Assembly (NCBI RefSeq): GCF_000208745.1
Contig: NC_030854.1
Span: 31,794,158 to 31,858,157 of the forward strand
Direction: 5' to 3'
From: Theobroma cacao
Taxonomy: Eukaryota; Streptophyta; Magnoliopsida; Malvales; Malvaceae
Length of the DNA: 64,000 nt
The notes under the pieces were generated by a model. The model was not told the origin of the DNA. It was given only the letters and a program-made list of their open reading frames with translations, and did not search any database. Below, piece after piece: positions 25,601 through 42,264 of this stretch. Within the stretch, counting starts at the first letter, position 1. The number at the start of each line of letters is the position of its first letter. A program made the translations under genes and the position numbers.

Positions 25601-26204
25601 AAAATTGATTTTGCACATGAGAAGGGACGGAGATATATATATCCTTTTTATGATGTTGAGCTATATTGTAGAGTCAGCCATAGTAATGTATGCTTGGTAA
25701 CTACCAATACCTGAAATTCACCTGAATTGGTAATTTAAAATTTTAAACATGCCTTTTATGAAAGCCAACTCTTAATTTCCTTCTGGGAGGATCCAATTTT
25801 TTTCCTTGATTTTCTGATCAAAACTTTTATATAAACTTCTAGAAGATTGCCTTGAACTAGTATATCCTCAGTACCTTATGTTTTTGTTACGTATAAAATA
25901 TTGTCTGCACGGTGACTGTAGTGTTATGTGTAGCGTGTCCACATGTCCAGGTTCTATGCTAACTTCAAATGAATGGTTGTGCCTTAACTTCCCCTGATTT
26001 TATACGTTAGAGCGATTTTTGGATGAAAGAGAAATGCTTAAGAAATCATCTGAGCAGCAACGATTACTGCTAAAGTTGCCTAGGGTCATTGCAGAGGAAA
26101 TTGAGCCTGATCCAACTGCTAGGGATTCTTCAGAAAATAATTGCTCAAATGGGTCAGGCAAGCTGCAATGTCCCGCAGTTAATCAGGCTGATGGTGGAGC
26201 TTAA
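19649..26204 (+). CDS. PHD-finger, SWIB/MDM2 and Plus3 domain protein (nine exons)
   Basis: The proposed exons are 19649-19758, 20756-20835, 21341-21528, 21931-22777, 22976-23085, 23779-23838, 24875-24925, 25568-25682 and 26011-26204, giving about 584 residues. All splice phases fit, and introns use GT/AG. Exons 1-3 encode a lysine-rich start and a Cys-rich PHD-type finger (WCFVCKDGGKLLLCD, CGKAYHPVC, CSVCGGPPRFYC, CRLC). Exon 4 has an acidic region, a SWIB domain (GWGSKPLINFL to KIYDLLEAHF) and the start of a Plus3 domain (LVYLRRSLVEELL, FEDKVVGSFVRV), which continues in exon 5 (GILLEVSCMPVDICIDML). Such plant proteins (Arabidopsis At5g08430/At5g23480 relatives) are thought to read chromatin or act with the transcription elongation machinery in the nucleus. 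The At5g08430-type GYF domain was not seen. The exon 8 donor (after 25682) is the weakest junction, and the stretch it encodes, YIYPFYDVELYCRV, looks atypical. The 3' end may be mis-modelled. Confidence 0.82.
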
Positions 26205-27149
26205 TTGCAGATTCTGGATTGGCGAAGGAAATGCTGCAGGTTTTTAACTTGATTTTCTTTGATGTCAGCATCATTTATCATTATTGGTTTGTGCATAATA
26301 TTCAATGGTGAAATTTTCTGACTCATAATTCCCATACAGCAAATTTGGTTTTTGGCTTAGGTGAATATGGATTACAGGGTTAACGGTAGCTGCTGTACAG
26401 TAAATAGCATAATTTCATCTAACGGAAAATCCTAGCAACATTCTTTTGGAAGTTGGTATATTCAACTTTAGGTGGTAAAAGCAATATGATGTTTAATAGT
26501 TTTTAAGTTGCCTCCTTTGCAGCCATCTATCATTTGGCTTGATAACTGATTATCTCCTTTGATTATGTGTGTCAGATGCTGCGTCAATTCTTGCCATCAA
26601 AACTTATGAACATTGTTAATGATGGGGTAGGCAAGAAGTGTGATGGTGACTGGCTCGGAGTCGTTTCTCATTTGCATTTTGCAGATGATAGCCGTTCTGT
26701 TTCTTTGAGCCTCTAAATGTAGCTGAATGGCTCTACATTTACTTCAGCAACTATAAAGAACCTTAAAAAATTTATGTTCGGGTGATCTAACAGAAATTTG
26801 ATAATTCGCTTTCATGAGTGAAAGCTAACCTGAGTATAACAGAGTTTAAACAATCAGATGGAAAGCTTCTTTGGGGAAATCCAGTTGCTCCTGTGCACCT
26901 TCAAAGCTGGGTTTCTCATCTTCAAGGAGGTCTTTTAGCTCTGTTGTGTTCTTCCTTCTCTTGATGGCTAATATTAATAAGAAAACAACATTAGGATTCA
27001 AAAAGCATGTTGATAATTAAGAAATATCTGTTTATCAAATTAAAAATGATCGAGGCTGAGTATGCATGGCATGAACGACGAAGAGCAAAATTAGCATAGA
27101 AAGCATATGTAAACCATTAACAAGAGAGGAAAACCAACACCACTTAAGT
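26205..27149. other. 3' region between two convergent genes
   Basis: Presumably 3' UTR of the PHD/SWIB gene, possibly spliced (AG sites at about 26209 and 26577), and then short intergenic DNA. No separate gene is recognised. Confidence 0.45.
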
Positions 27150-30100
27150 TTAGAAGCCAATTTGTACCTTCTCTTCTTCGCTCAATCTCTTAATATCGGC
27201 ATTCAGATCATCTGTCTGACGCCCTTTTCCCTTCCCTTCTCCAGGTTTTACTCTCAATATGCCCGTGATTAACTTTCCCTGACAGAAGCTATTCATATTG
27301 GGACATTGTTCCACAATTACTTTTTCCAAGGCTGGGAAGTCGAAGCCCAAGTTCCCTTGGCAAAAGCTTGTGAGCCTTTCTAATGATTGAAATTCCAAAA
27401 ATTTCAAGTTTTGAAATACAATCTTATCTCCTCTGTCTCCTTCCTCCTCTGCCACTATTTCTGTCAACTTATTGCATTCTCTTATTCTTATGTCCATCAG
27501 TTGCACCAGAGTTCTTGCTGTTGATGATGAAACTAAATTGATCATCCCTTGGCAGTTCCACACATCAAGAGTTGTGAGACTCTGGAAAGATGCTGAAGGC
27601 GTTAAATTACTCAACAAATCACATTCCCACACTTCTGTACTCTCAAGTTTTTTAATAACTCTTGATAGGGAAGTCCCCTCAAATAACTCTCTGAATTTAC
27701 AAGAAACCACAACAAGCTTCTTCAGATTGTAGAATCGTTCGAGAAAAGATAGAAAACCAGATATGTTATCAGGACAGGACACCACACGAAGAACTTTTAC
27801 ATAATGAAAATAGTCCATTGGATACCGGCGGTCAGTTATTGATGCAATGTCATCACGGTTTAATGACAATTCGTCCAATTGATGGATGACCTGCAAACAT
27901 ATTGAGTATGAACAAGTTAAGACCAATGCACCTCTTTACCATGAAATTTCAAAAAAAAGAAGACGAATGCACCTCAGTAAAAGTGAACAATATTCTGCAC
28001 TTATAAAGCTAGTTTACAGGTAAAACCCCCCAATTATGCATTTTGGGACTTCATTACCTTTTCAAACAAGAAAAATGGCTGCTGTCTGTCCATCTCATTT
28101 ATTTCATTCTTGCTATCTTCTGTACCAAATATCTTTAGTCCTTGGCAGTGAGAGGCAACCAAATTTTTCAAAACTGGTCAGTGTGTAGTATGTGTCCCTG
28201 GATAGAAGCATTTGAGTTTCGTTAGGTGACAAAGTTCTAAAGTTGATAACCGAGGAAATCCGAATTCAATGGCTTCTTCTATTCCCTCTTCCTTTGCTAC
28301 AATTTCCTCCAACCCGCATTCCTTCACTTCTAGTATTTCAAGCTGCGCAAGACCTTTAGCCACTGAGGTTGGAAATATATGCTTGAGACTCTCACATTTA
28401 CGGGCGCTCAGAAACTGCAAATTTTGAAAGGTAAGTATTCCTTGAGGGTCCTTATTCCACACAAACTTCAAATTTGGTAGCTTACAGAGATACAGCTTGC
28501 TCAATTGAGTGGCTACTGCAGCTTTTGTTTCTTCCACAGGTATCCCCTGGAGATTAAATACTTCTTGTAGTGAACCACAATCATATATATCCAGTGTCAA
28601 GGGTTCCTGGAATCTCCTTAACGTGCTTTTATCAGACGGATAAATGGTTAAGAGCTTCTCAAACAGTCGAACTCGCATTAGTTTTAGTTTGCAAAAGGAA
28701 TCTGCAGCCAATTGGTTATGATATATCTAAGTCAAGTTTTTCAGACGGCTGATTATCATTGTCTCCAAGCTAGGAAATGTAACCTACAAAGTTCAGGGGC
28801 CCATAGTCAGAAGAATACGATTAGTAATAAGAAATGGAGATGGAAAGTGAATAGTAGATAGTTTATAAGTTCAATTAAGATAATAATCAGGATTGGCCAA
28901 ACAATTTGTAACTTATTATCTCTTTTCAAGAGGGTTGAGGTTTAAGGTATGAATCCTTTAGACCTTGTCAAAATGTACCGAGAAAGGCAATGAAAGTATA
29001 AAGGAAAATATAGAAAAATAAATAAATTCCGCAACACCTTTTCATTAAAGAGAGGTATTTTTAAGCTGCTGTCAGAGTCAGTATCTTGAGGTTTTCTGTC
29101 TATACTGATAGATTTGAAGACAAATTCCTTCAATTCTGAGCATTGGTCTATCTCCAATCGCTTCAAGGATGGAAATTCGATTAATATGGAGTTTCCTGAA
29201 CAAAATCCTTTTAGCCTGCAAAGATTTATCAGCTTCAGAGAGTTCAGCTGAGAAAACGAAACCTTATATATGACTTGCCCCCGTTTCTTCTGTGACTAAT
29301 ATCGCTCTCATCATTTCACATTTGTTTATCTCCAGAAATTTAAGCTGCATTAGAGTTGTAGCCACGGAAACTGAAAACAGGTGTTGTGGTGAATTACAAT
29401 CCCTAATAACCAAGCTTGTCAAATTTTGAATGCAATGGAACGATGTAAAATCCTTGCTAGGGAACAAAATCTGCATACATATATATAATTCCTTTTGTAA
29501 GAAAGCAAGAACTGATCAGTTGGTATATTTGAACTTGTTACACTAACTTAGTTAATGGTATTGATTCTATGTTAATCAGCCCAAAAGCATTAAAATTGAA
29601 AGTCATTTACCTTTTGGTTCAACAGTGTCATATCTCTGGAACTTGTGCTGGTTGTCTCGATATAGCTAACCTCTCTACAGCAGAAGCAAAGCTTTGAGAG
29701 AGACTGTAGTCTCAAGGACCTAGACAGACTAGACACACTTTTGTTGGTTGCTTCATTGTCATCCAATATTTCACTGCAACAAGATGACTGCAATTCCTTG
29801 CCAGGGAACAAATTCAGCATACATGTAATTCCTTTAATTTCTTTGTTTCTGAGCAACTTTCTTGGTTGATTAAAACAAATAAACATAGGCTATGGTTCTA
29901 ATTGTTTCCTAACGTTAAAGGGGTAATGCATTTGTTAACTAAAGATGGACATGCCTCACATGGTTCATCTGAAAAATTCTGATCAAACATGGTAAACGCC
30001 CTGATAGATATAATGTGATTATTCAATGTTAATAAGCCAAAGGTATTGAGGATTGAGGTGATGAATCTTCAAAACAGAAACTCTTAAAAAAAACTTAAAA

Positions 30101-32933
30101 TCAATTAAAAAAAGTTCCAGTTCCATACTTCATATCTAGGACTAGCAATGTGGATAAAGTAAAAAAGGGTACGTTTCGCTTGGAAATTACCTTGTCTGAT
30201 GTGGACCTTGTACTGCTTGTCTTTGGATGAACCTCTCTAGAGCAGAAGCAAATGAGCTGCGGGAGAGATTGTAGTCTCAGGGACCGTAATTGACGAAACA
30301 CCAGTTTGTCCATTGCTTCACTATCATCAATGGCTTTTTCCTCAGAAATAATCTCTGTGACATTTTCACAATCATTCACTTCAATCTCTTCAAGTTGAAG
30401 AAGCACTCTGGCCTCGGAGAATGAAAACAAATTCTTCAGTTTCTTACAGCTTGCAACTTTTACGTTTTTTAGTCTGCTAAATGATTCTGGTGGGAGTTGA
30501 CCATTGCAAATTTTCTTCAAATTTGTCAAATTCTGCAGAAATAATGACTCTAAGACAGGAAATGCTTTAGAGATAATCCACTGCTTGGAATGAATAATGT
30601 ACTCAATGTTGGAGCCACTTTTGACATGGAGATACTTCAGGTTTGGAAAACCTTCATGGTCTAACTCGTAAAGAAGGCTCTTCACACCTTCTAGTTCATC
30701 TAGATTCAGATATAGAGCCTCGGATTTCTTCAGCAACATTTTTATCCCACGATCTTGAAGGAGTCTTGTATTTAGCTTCAGTTTCAACGTTCTTGGGATA
30801 GACAAACCATACCATTTCCATGCTTCTCCAATTAGAATTTTGAATCTTTCCAACCTTTCATGGAACAAGTCTTTTGGTATAATGTTGGTTTCACGAATCT
30901 GAAATTCCAGAGTTGTCAGGCATGACAAATCTTTCAACTCGACTAGACAGGCATTTTTCCCTCCGTCAACCTCCCACTCAACAAAGCTTTCACACAAATA
31001 TAGCTGTTCCAATCTGGACAGACTTGAAAGCAGATTTGGTGGAATTGCCTTGATTTTGGTCTTACTCAAATTCAAAGACCTTAGCTTGGTTAGCTGCTTA
31101 ATTTCCTCTGGTAGTTCCTCAATTGTTGCTCGCTGAAGGGAAAGAATTTCTAAATCCTTCAGCTCTCCAATAATAGCTATGTCTTTTAATAGACATTTAT
31201 CAAGGTGCAGCGTACAAAGATTTGCTAGTTGAGTGATTGATGAAGGCAAAGACGATAAGTTCATGTTGGTCAAGTCTAACACTTTTTAACTCACTCGTCC
31301 GTGCAAAAAACCCGTCTGGAACATTCAAGGAGGAAACCTTACATGAAATATGAAGAAATTGAAGTCGCTCACAGTTTAGTTCGTCAGGAAGCTCCATGGG
31401 CTCATTATCCAATAGTGAAATCGCTGTACAATTTTTTGCAAATATTTTGTCTTCCCAATCTTTTAATGTTACCTCATTCGTCATTGAAAGTATGTTGCCT
31501 CCCCTGAATGGAATTGACATCGCAACATCGCGAACAATGTCATGTATGGAAAACTGCCAATGTGCAAATCCGTCACGCAGCAAATAGGAGCATTTGAGTT
31601 GATTGATCAATGCCTCCACCTTGACTCCTGCTTCTTCCAATGTAATTATGCCTTGAAATAAGCCCAATCCCATGGCATATGTCAACAAGTTAAACATAGT
31701 CGCTTTACGACCCAATAGACTGCACAACAAGAAAGTCAATCTATGTTCTTCACTTTCTAAGTAGTCGTAACTTAGTTTTATGGCTGAATAGACATCTGCT
31801 GGTATTCCAGTGAGGTTTCTTGAGGAAGTCCCTTCCGTTAAGTTACTCGGATTATGCCATTTCAATTGATTCAAGGCAGCCTTCCTTTGGATGAAACTTT
31901 TATTCTTCAAAACCTTTGCAAATGTCACAATGGCTAGAGGTAAACCCGCGCACCCGCGAGATACTTCTTTCGCTGTAGACCGCAAGCGAGGATGCTCAAC
32001 ACCATCACCAGCCATCTTCTTGAAAAGGTCCCAGGCTTCTTCTTAAGCTAAAACGCTAATTCCGAAATTGTTTTCGACTCCCATCTCACTGGATAGGACA
32101 TTGAGATCTCTAGATGTCAGCAGGATCTTGCAAGCCACCAGTTAATGTCCGAAGGGAATACCAATTGCTTTCAGATTTAGTCTGCTCCTTATGTCATCTA
32201 AAATCACAAGAGTCTTCGTGGACTTTAATTTCTGACGTATCCGATCCGCTCTCAGACGTGTAATATTTATGTTGTCAGTAAACACCAAATCAATCTGGTC
32301 TGCCAACTCTTCTTGAATATTTTCTGTGTCCGAAGCCTTGGTTACATCTACCATGGCCAGGGCATCAAATAACTTGCTCTCTTTGGCTTGTCTAGCAACT
32401 TCTTTGACTAGGGTGGTCTTGCCCACACCAGCAAGCCCGTAAACGCCTATCATGTTTACATTTGCATCCTTCAATGCGTTTATAATCTCAGCCAAAGCAT
32501 GCTCTCTTGACTTGAAGCTGATATCTGAAGCAGGTATATGGGCCACTCCGTCAAATTCGCCATCTTTCAAGAGTTGATCAATGACCTTGGCCTCCTTATC
32601 CACTTCCTTCCTGAGATGGTAACGAGACATGAAATTCGGAAACGACTCCAGGAAACATCTCTTCCTTGCTGTTTCTTCAGCCTTGGTTATTTTCACTTCC
32701 TCTTCAGTAAGCTTCTTATCGACTTCAATAAACCATCTATGGACACCCTCTAGAATCTCTTGCTCATTCTTTATAGCCACATCAACAGATTTCTGCACTT
32801 GGTTCCTTGCATTCTTCAGTTTGTCAACTTCCTTCTTGAGTTTTTCAACTTTCTTATCAGGGTCCCATATGCGGTCGAATGTGTACAAAATGCATTGAGC
32901 AGCAGCGGGGATATGATCCAAAATGTTGTACAT
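27150..32933 (-). pseudogene. CC-NB-LRR disease resistance gene, disrupted
   Basis: The minus-strand exons are roughly 32933-30191, about 29820-29611, 29470-29038, 28783-28058 and 27890-27150 (stop at 27150). The N-terminus is a charged coiled coil (KKVEKLKKEVDKLKNARNQV). It is followed by the P-loop GVYGLAGVGKTT (about 32447-32412), kinase-2 LVILDD, RNBS-B CKILLTSRD, CAGLPLAI (about 31940), an MHD-type FSIHDIVRDVAM, and a long leucine-rich repeat region. This is the RPS2/At4g27190-like class, which senses pathogen effectors in the cytoplasm. Lesions: in-frame TAA at 32142-32144 and 32043-32045; an extra A in the A5 run at 31283-31287, which shifts frame within SELK; a second frameshift at the C5 run 29278-29282; TAG at 28727-28729 and TGA at 28178-28180. 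Exon 2 also seems to lack an acceptor AG. The residues around each lesion remain in register with the family, so decay is recent. Sequencing error could explain the two homopolymer shifts but hardly four stops. Confidence 0.9.
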
Positions 32934-34055
32934 TTCTTTGGTTTTTTTCTTGGGTCTGAAATAGATGTGGAATCCAAACCGAAAAAAGAACCTTGAGAGA
33001 GAAGCACAGAACAAGCAGGAGGCAAATTGAAAGAGAAGAATGTTTACAACCAGAATATAAGGTAGGATTTCTTTTTCTTTTTCAATGGACAGATACACTC
33101 AAATGGAGAAAACCGTACCTACCCAACTTTATTTCTTTATAGCTTTTTTTTAAAAAACGTTTTAGATAAATTTATAAAATATTATAATTTAAAATCAATA
33201 TTTTCAATTTTTTTTCAGTAAAATATAACTTTATAAAATTAAAATTAAAATTAAAATTAAATAAATAATTAATGTAGGTAGCGATTGACACGTGTCCATA
33301 GTTTGCCGCCCTTAATGATAATTTTGAGAAAAAACCATTATTTTGTTATAATAATGTTTTTTTTTCCACGTTTATAGGGGACAAATATAGGAGTGTATTT
33401 TGAATTTGTAGCCTCAAATTAATATGAATTTTATTTAATTTGAAAGTAAAGAAATAAAATTAAAAGAAGATTAAACTAAATTACACCAAAAAATCAAAGA
33501 AAATGAGTTGTCTAGCCACATGATACGTCAATCATTCTATTAATAAAATAGAAATTGTCATGATTTTCTTCATTTGCTTATAGTATTAGATCATCGACTT
33601 TAAGCATTGATATCACAATAATCATTTAACAAATTGATATGTTAAAATTTGAATAATATCAAATTTATAAAAAAAAAAAGGAAATATTTTTGAACATTTT
33701 TTTAAAATTTTAGAAATATTAAATAAATAATTTTTAACTTATATAATATAATATGAATTTTTTAAATTGAAATTAAATTAAAACTTTTTAAATAAATAAT
33801 TAATGTACACATCAATTAACATTGATAGAATTAATGTTTGGTTACATTAGAAATTAATATAAAGACTAACAAGATACTTTTATAAATTGTAAAATCAAAG
33901 TGATATGTGCAAATTAATTATTCCTTTTTTATCTTGATTTTATTTGCTAATATTTCAATATTTTTGTTTTGAATAAATGTTAATGCATTTTTTCTTTTCT
34001 TAATTACTCTTTGATTTTTTTGTCATAGTTCATCATTTTTTTTCTTGGATTAAGA
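32934..34055. other. Upstream region of the NLR pseudogene and AT-rich intergenic DNA
   Basis: The reading frame stays open upstream of 32933 to 33098, but the hydrophobic residues encoded there do not look like an NLR start. This is probably 5' UTR. Beyond 33120 the sequence is AT-rich with no gene seen. Confidence 0.45.
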
Positions 34056-34435
34056 GTCTGTTTGGTTTGGTTTTTTTTTAACTTAAAAGCTATTCTAAAG
34101 TTGTTTAGTAAATTTCTTTTTTATAAGTTTTTTTTAAAAGTTATAATTTTAGTTAAAATAACCATAAAGGGTATTTCTTTTTTAGAGAGGGTAATATTGT
34201 CATTATTTTTAACGGATGAGGATATTTTTAAAACAAAAATAAAAATTCTCTTGCATTTTTAAAAAAAGAGAAGAAAAAGCTCCTCATAGTAGCTTTTCTT
34301 GAAGCTCTTTTTTTCAACATTTTATATTTTAAAAAAAAAGTTATTTTTTTTAAGAGCTTTTCAAAATTTATGTTTGGCTTGGCTTTTGTCTTTAAGAGGT
34401 GGATAAACTGAAAAAAAGCCAAGCCAAATAAAAAC
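34056..34435. repeat. MITE-like element with inverted ends
   Basis: The left end (tctgtttggtttggtttttt) and the reverse complement of the right end (tttttatttggcttggcttt) are similar, giving ~25-bp imperfect inverted termini around ~380 bp. An inner inverted pair, aagctcttttttt at about 34302 and aaaagagcttt at about 34350, adds a hairpin. The bases taag occur next to both ends and may be the target duplication. No coding capacity is present. The length and structure fit a non-autonomous DNA transposon. Confidence 0.55.
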
Positions 34436-37045
34436 TAAGTCAAAATACTATTTTCCATTTTATATTGCGTGATACTAACATGGTATGCAACATATCATAA
34501 TTGATGATAATGTAACATGCTAATATATCATAATTAATGATGACGTAACGTGCTAATTTTGCATGATAACATGACCATGTCACATTTTTCATCTTTCACA
34601 TCAATACCATGTAAATATAAAATAACAAATAATATCTTGATTAATGATAATTAGTCAATTATTAGTAGTAAGAACTTATTTGATTCAAAATAAAAATATA
34701 TAAACTTAATTGAATATAATAAAAGAATAAGAGTTCATTTGAATTTTCTTAAATAATCTAAAAACTTTTTTAAGCGTTATGCGTGCCATGAACAATCTTA
34801 GAAATGCAGACTTAATTAGAGTAAGCAGTAATCACAAACAACACATACCTCATCACTTTATGACAATTTTAATTGGAATATTTCTGGCTTTCCAAAGAAT
34901 TCCATAGTTTGACAATTGCACACACTAATTTCCACCGTTAATACACATTCTTCAGGATTTTAAGTTTTAGTGATTAACAACGTATGTCCCTACTAAGCAT
35001 AATATCAATATGATTTCACGTATGGCACAACATTCTAGTAAATGTCAAAATACTCCTTTATGTACGCAATGATATTCCCTCACAATGTGGCTAACAGATG
35101 ATTTAATTTTTTATTCAAATCCCATCTCCTAAAAGAGCTCAACATTAAATCTTTTCTAACCATATTCACAACTTTCATAAAGGGCTCACATTTTACCTTT
35201 TTTTTTTTAATTCTATCTCACTACTTACTGATCTCTTAATATCTGTCTTTTGGTTAAGTTGAAGTTTGAAATTTTAGCACCAACTATGCCACTGTAATCA
35301 AGCCAAGCTGAANATTCTTTTCTTATTCCAAAGCTATTGTTACCAACCAAACACTGTAATAAGTCATAATAATTATTCCTACTCTATTCCATTCATCATA
35401 CCAAACTACATAATACTTATTTTATTCTATTCCCACGTAATAACTATTCTATTCTATTCCTATCTATTCCGCGAACCAAACGTGTTGTTAATGTTTTAGT
35501 CCTCTAAAGGATATAACAAATTTTTTAAAAAATAAAAAAATTATATTAAGTTTGAAAATATAAATTTAATAAATATTAATATTTAATTTAAATATTAAAA
35601 AAATAAAAATATTAATATTTAAGTTGAAAAAAATTAATTTAAAATATTAATATTTAAATTATACAACACTATTAAAATTAAAAATATATATTTTAATGAA
35701 ACCATTCAATACAATTATATTTTTATTTATAAATGGAATAAATCTTCCTAATAATTATAATAAAAAATATTTTCAAGATCATCATTTGATGAATACACAT
35801 TTATGATAAGCTTAAATCTTACTAATAATTATAATAAAAAATATTTCAATGATCGTAATTTAATGAATACATTTTTATAAGTATAGGTTTTGGATATCTT
35901 ATATTTTATAATTATGATGAAAAAGTGATAAGATGAAATTTTTTTAAAAAATTAGAGTTTATTTTTATTACAGATATGTGATTAAATATTTTAAAAAATA
36001 TCATTATTGATTTTGTTCATTTTTATTTTCATTCTTAATTTTGATCTCAAATAAGTGAAAATCAAATATCAATATTGCTTTGTAATCAACTCTTATTTAT
36101 TATTTTAGTATTTAAATAACTCCACCATAATAAAAAAATATTTTTCATAAAACGATATAAACAATAAAAAATACTTTCGTCAGTTTATTTAAAAGAGCAG
36201 AAAACATTAAATTTTTTATAAAATATTTTACACAAAAACACTTTAATAAATTATTTTTCGATTGTCAAAGGGACCTAAGAGATACGAACCATTCTTCAAT
36301 AACGCAGTTATATATGACCAATAAGGGAAGAAAACTCAAACAAAAATCCCCAAGCAAAACCGTGCAAGTTCTAGAACATCTGAGCCGCAGTGAGTATTGT
36401 TTTGAAAATGACAAGCTATCGACTATGTAGCCTCCTTCAATATTCGAGCCCACTGCAGCGATAAGAGAGAGTTGACTCGACTTGATTCGTTGGCCAATGC
36501 AACCCTAACAAAAAATCGTTTGCTACTGACTTTGAAACTACAATCCACTGTGTTTTTCAAGTGAAAATTTAATGTTGTTATCTTCTATGTTTTAGATTCC
36601 TTTTTCAATATCTATGACAGGAACGATATTTGCAGGCAAAGCTCTCAAAAACGAGAGAATGAAAGAGATATTTAACAATCATTTTCCACTTTATAAAAGA
36701 GTCTATGGGTCAATCTAAATCACTTCAAGATCCCAGACTTCACGATTTTCATTGCAAGTAGTATCTGACTTTGAGATATACACATTGGATGGAGGAAGTC
36801 AATTGTCCAAGAACCATATAATAAGGCGAAGTGGAAGCACCCTAGTGAATTTCATTAGCTTTAGACAAAAGAAAAGAGAAAAACTTTGATTACAACTCCT
36901 GACTTCCCAGTTGTCAAATATGGCTTACAAGCCTCCATGCCTCTGATGCACCTGAGAAATGAAGTCATTACAAACTATTTCTCATTGTCAAGCTCCGTCT
37001 TAATGCTATATAGGCAAGCGAGAGAGAGACTTCCAACCTGAATTA
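34436..37045. other. AT-rich intergenic region with a dispersed repeat and a single undetermined base
   Basis: At 35310-35500 there is a repeat-like segment (ttcttattccaaagctatt, accaaacactgtaat, attctattcc runs) that is echoed at 49720-49780. A single N lies at 35323. The last ~150 bases before 37046 are probably the 3' UTR of the ARF gene. No gene is recognised. Confidence 0.45.

Positions 37046-42264
<5,219 letters not shown>

Noticed and set aside
32934..33098. N-terminal extension of the NLR frame with a hydrophobic stretch
   Set aside because: The frame is open by chance. The hydrophobic and basic residues do not match the family, and the Met at 32933 is the more sensible start.
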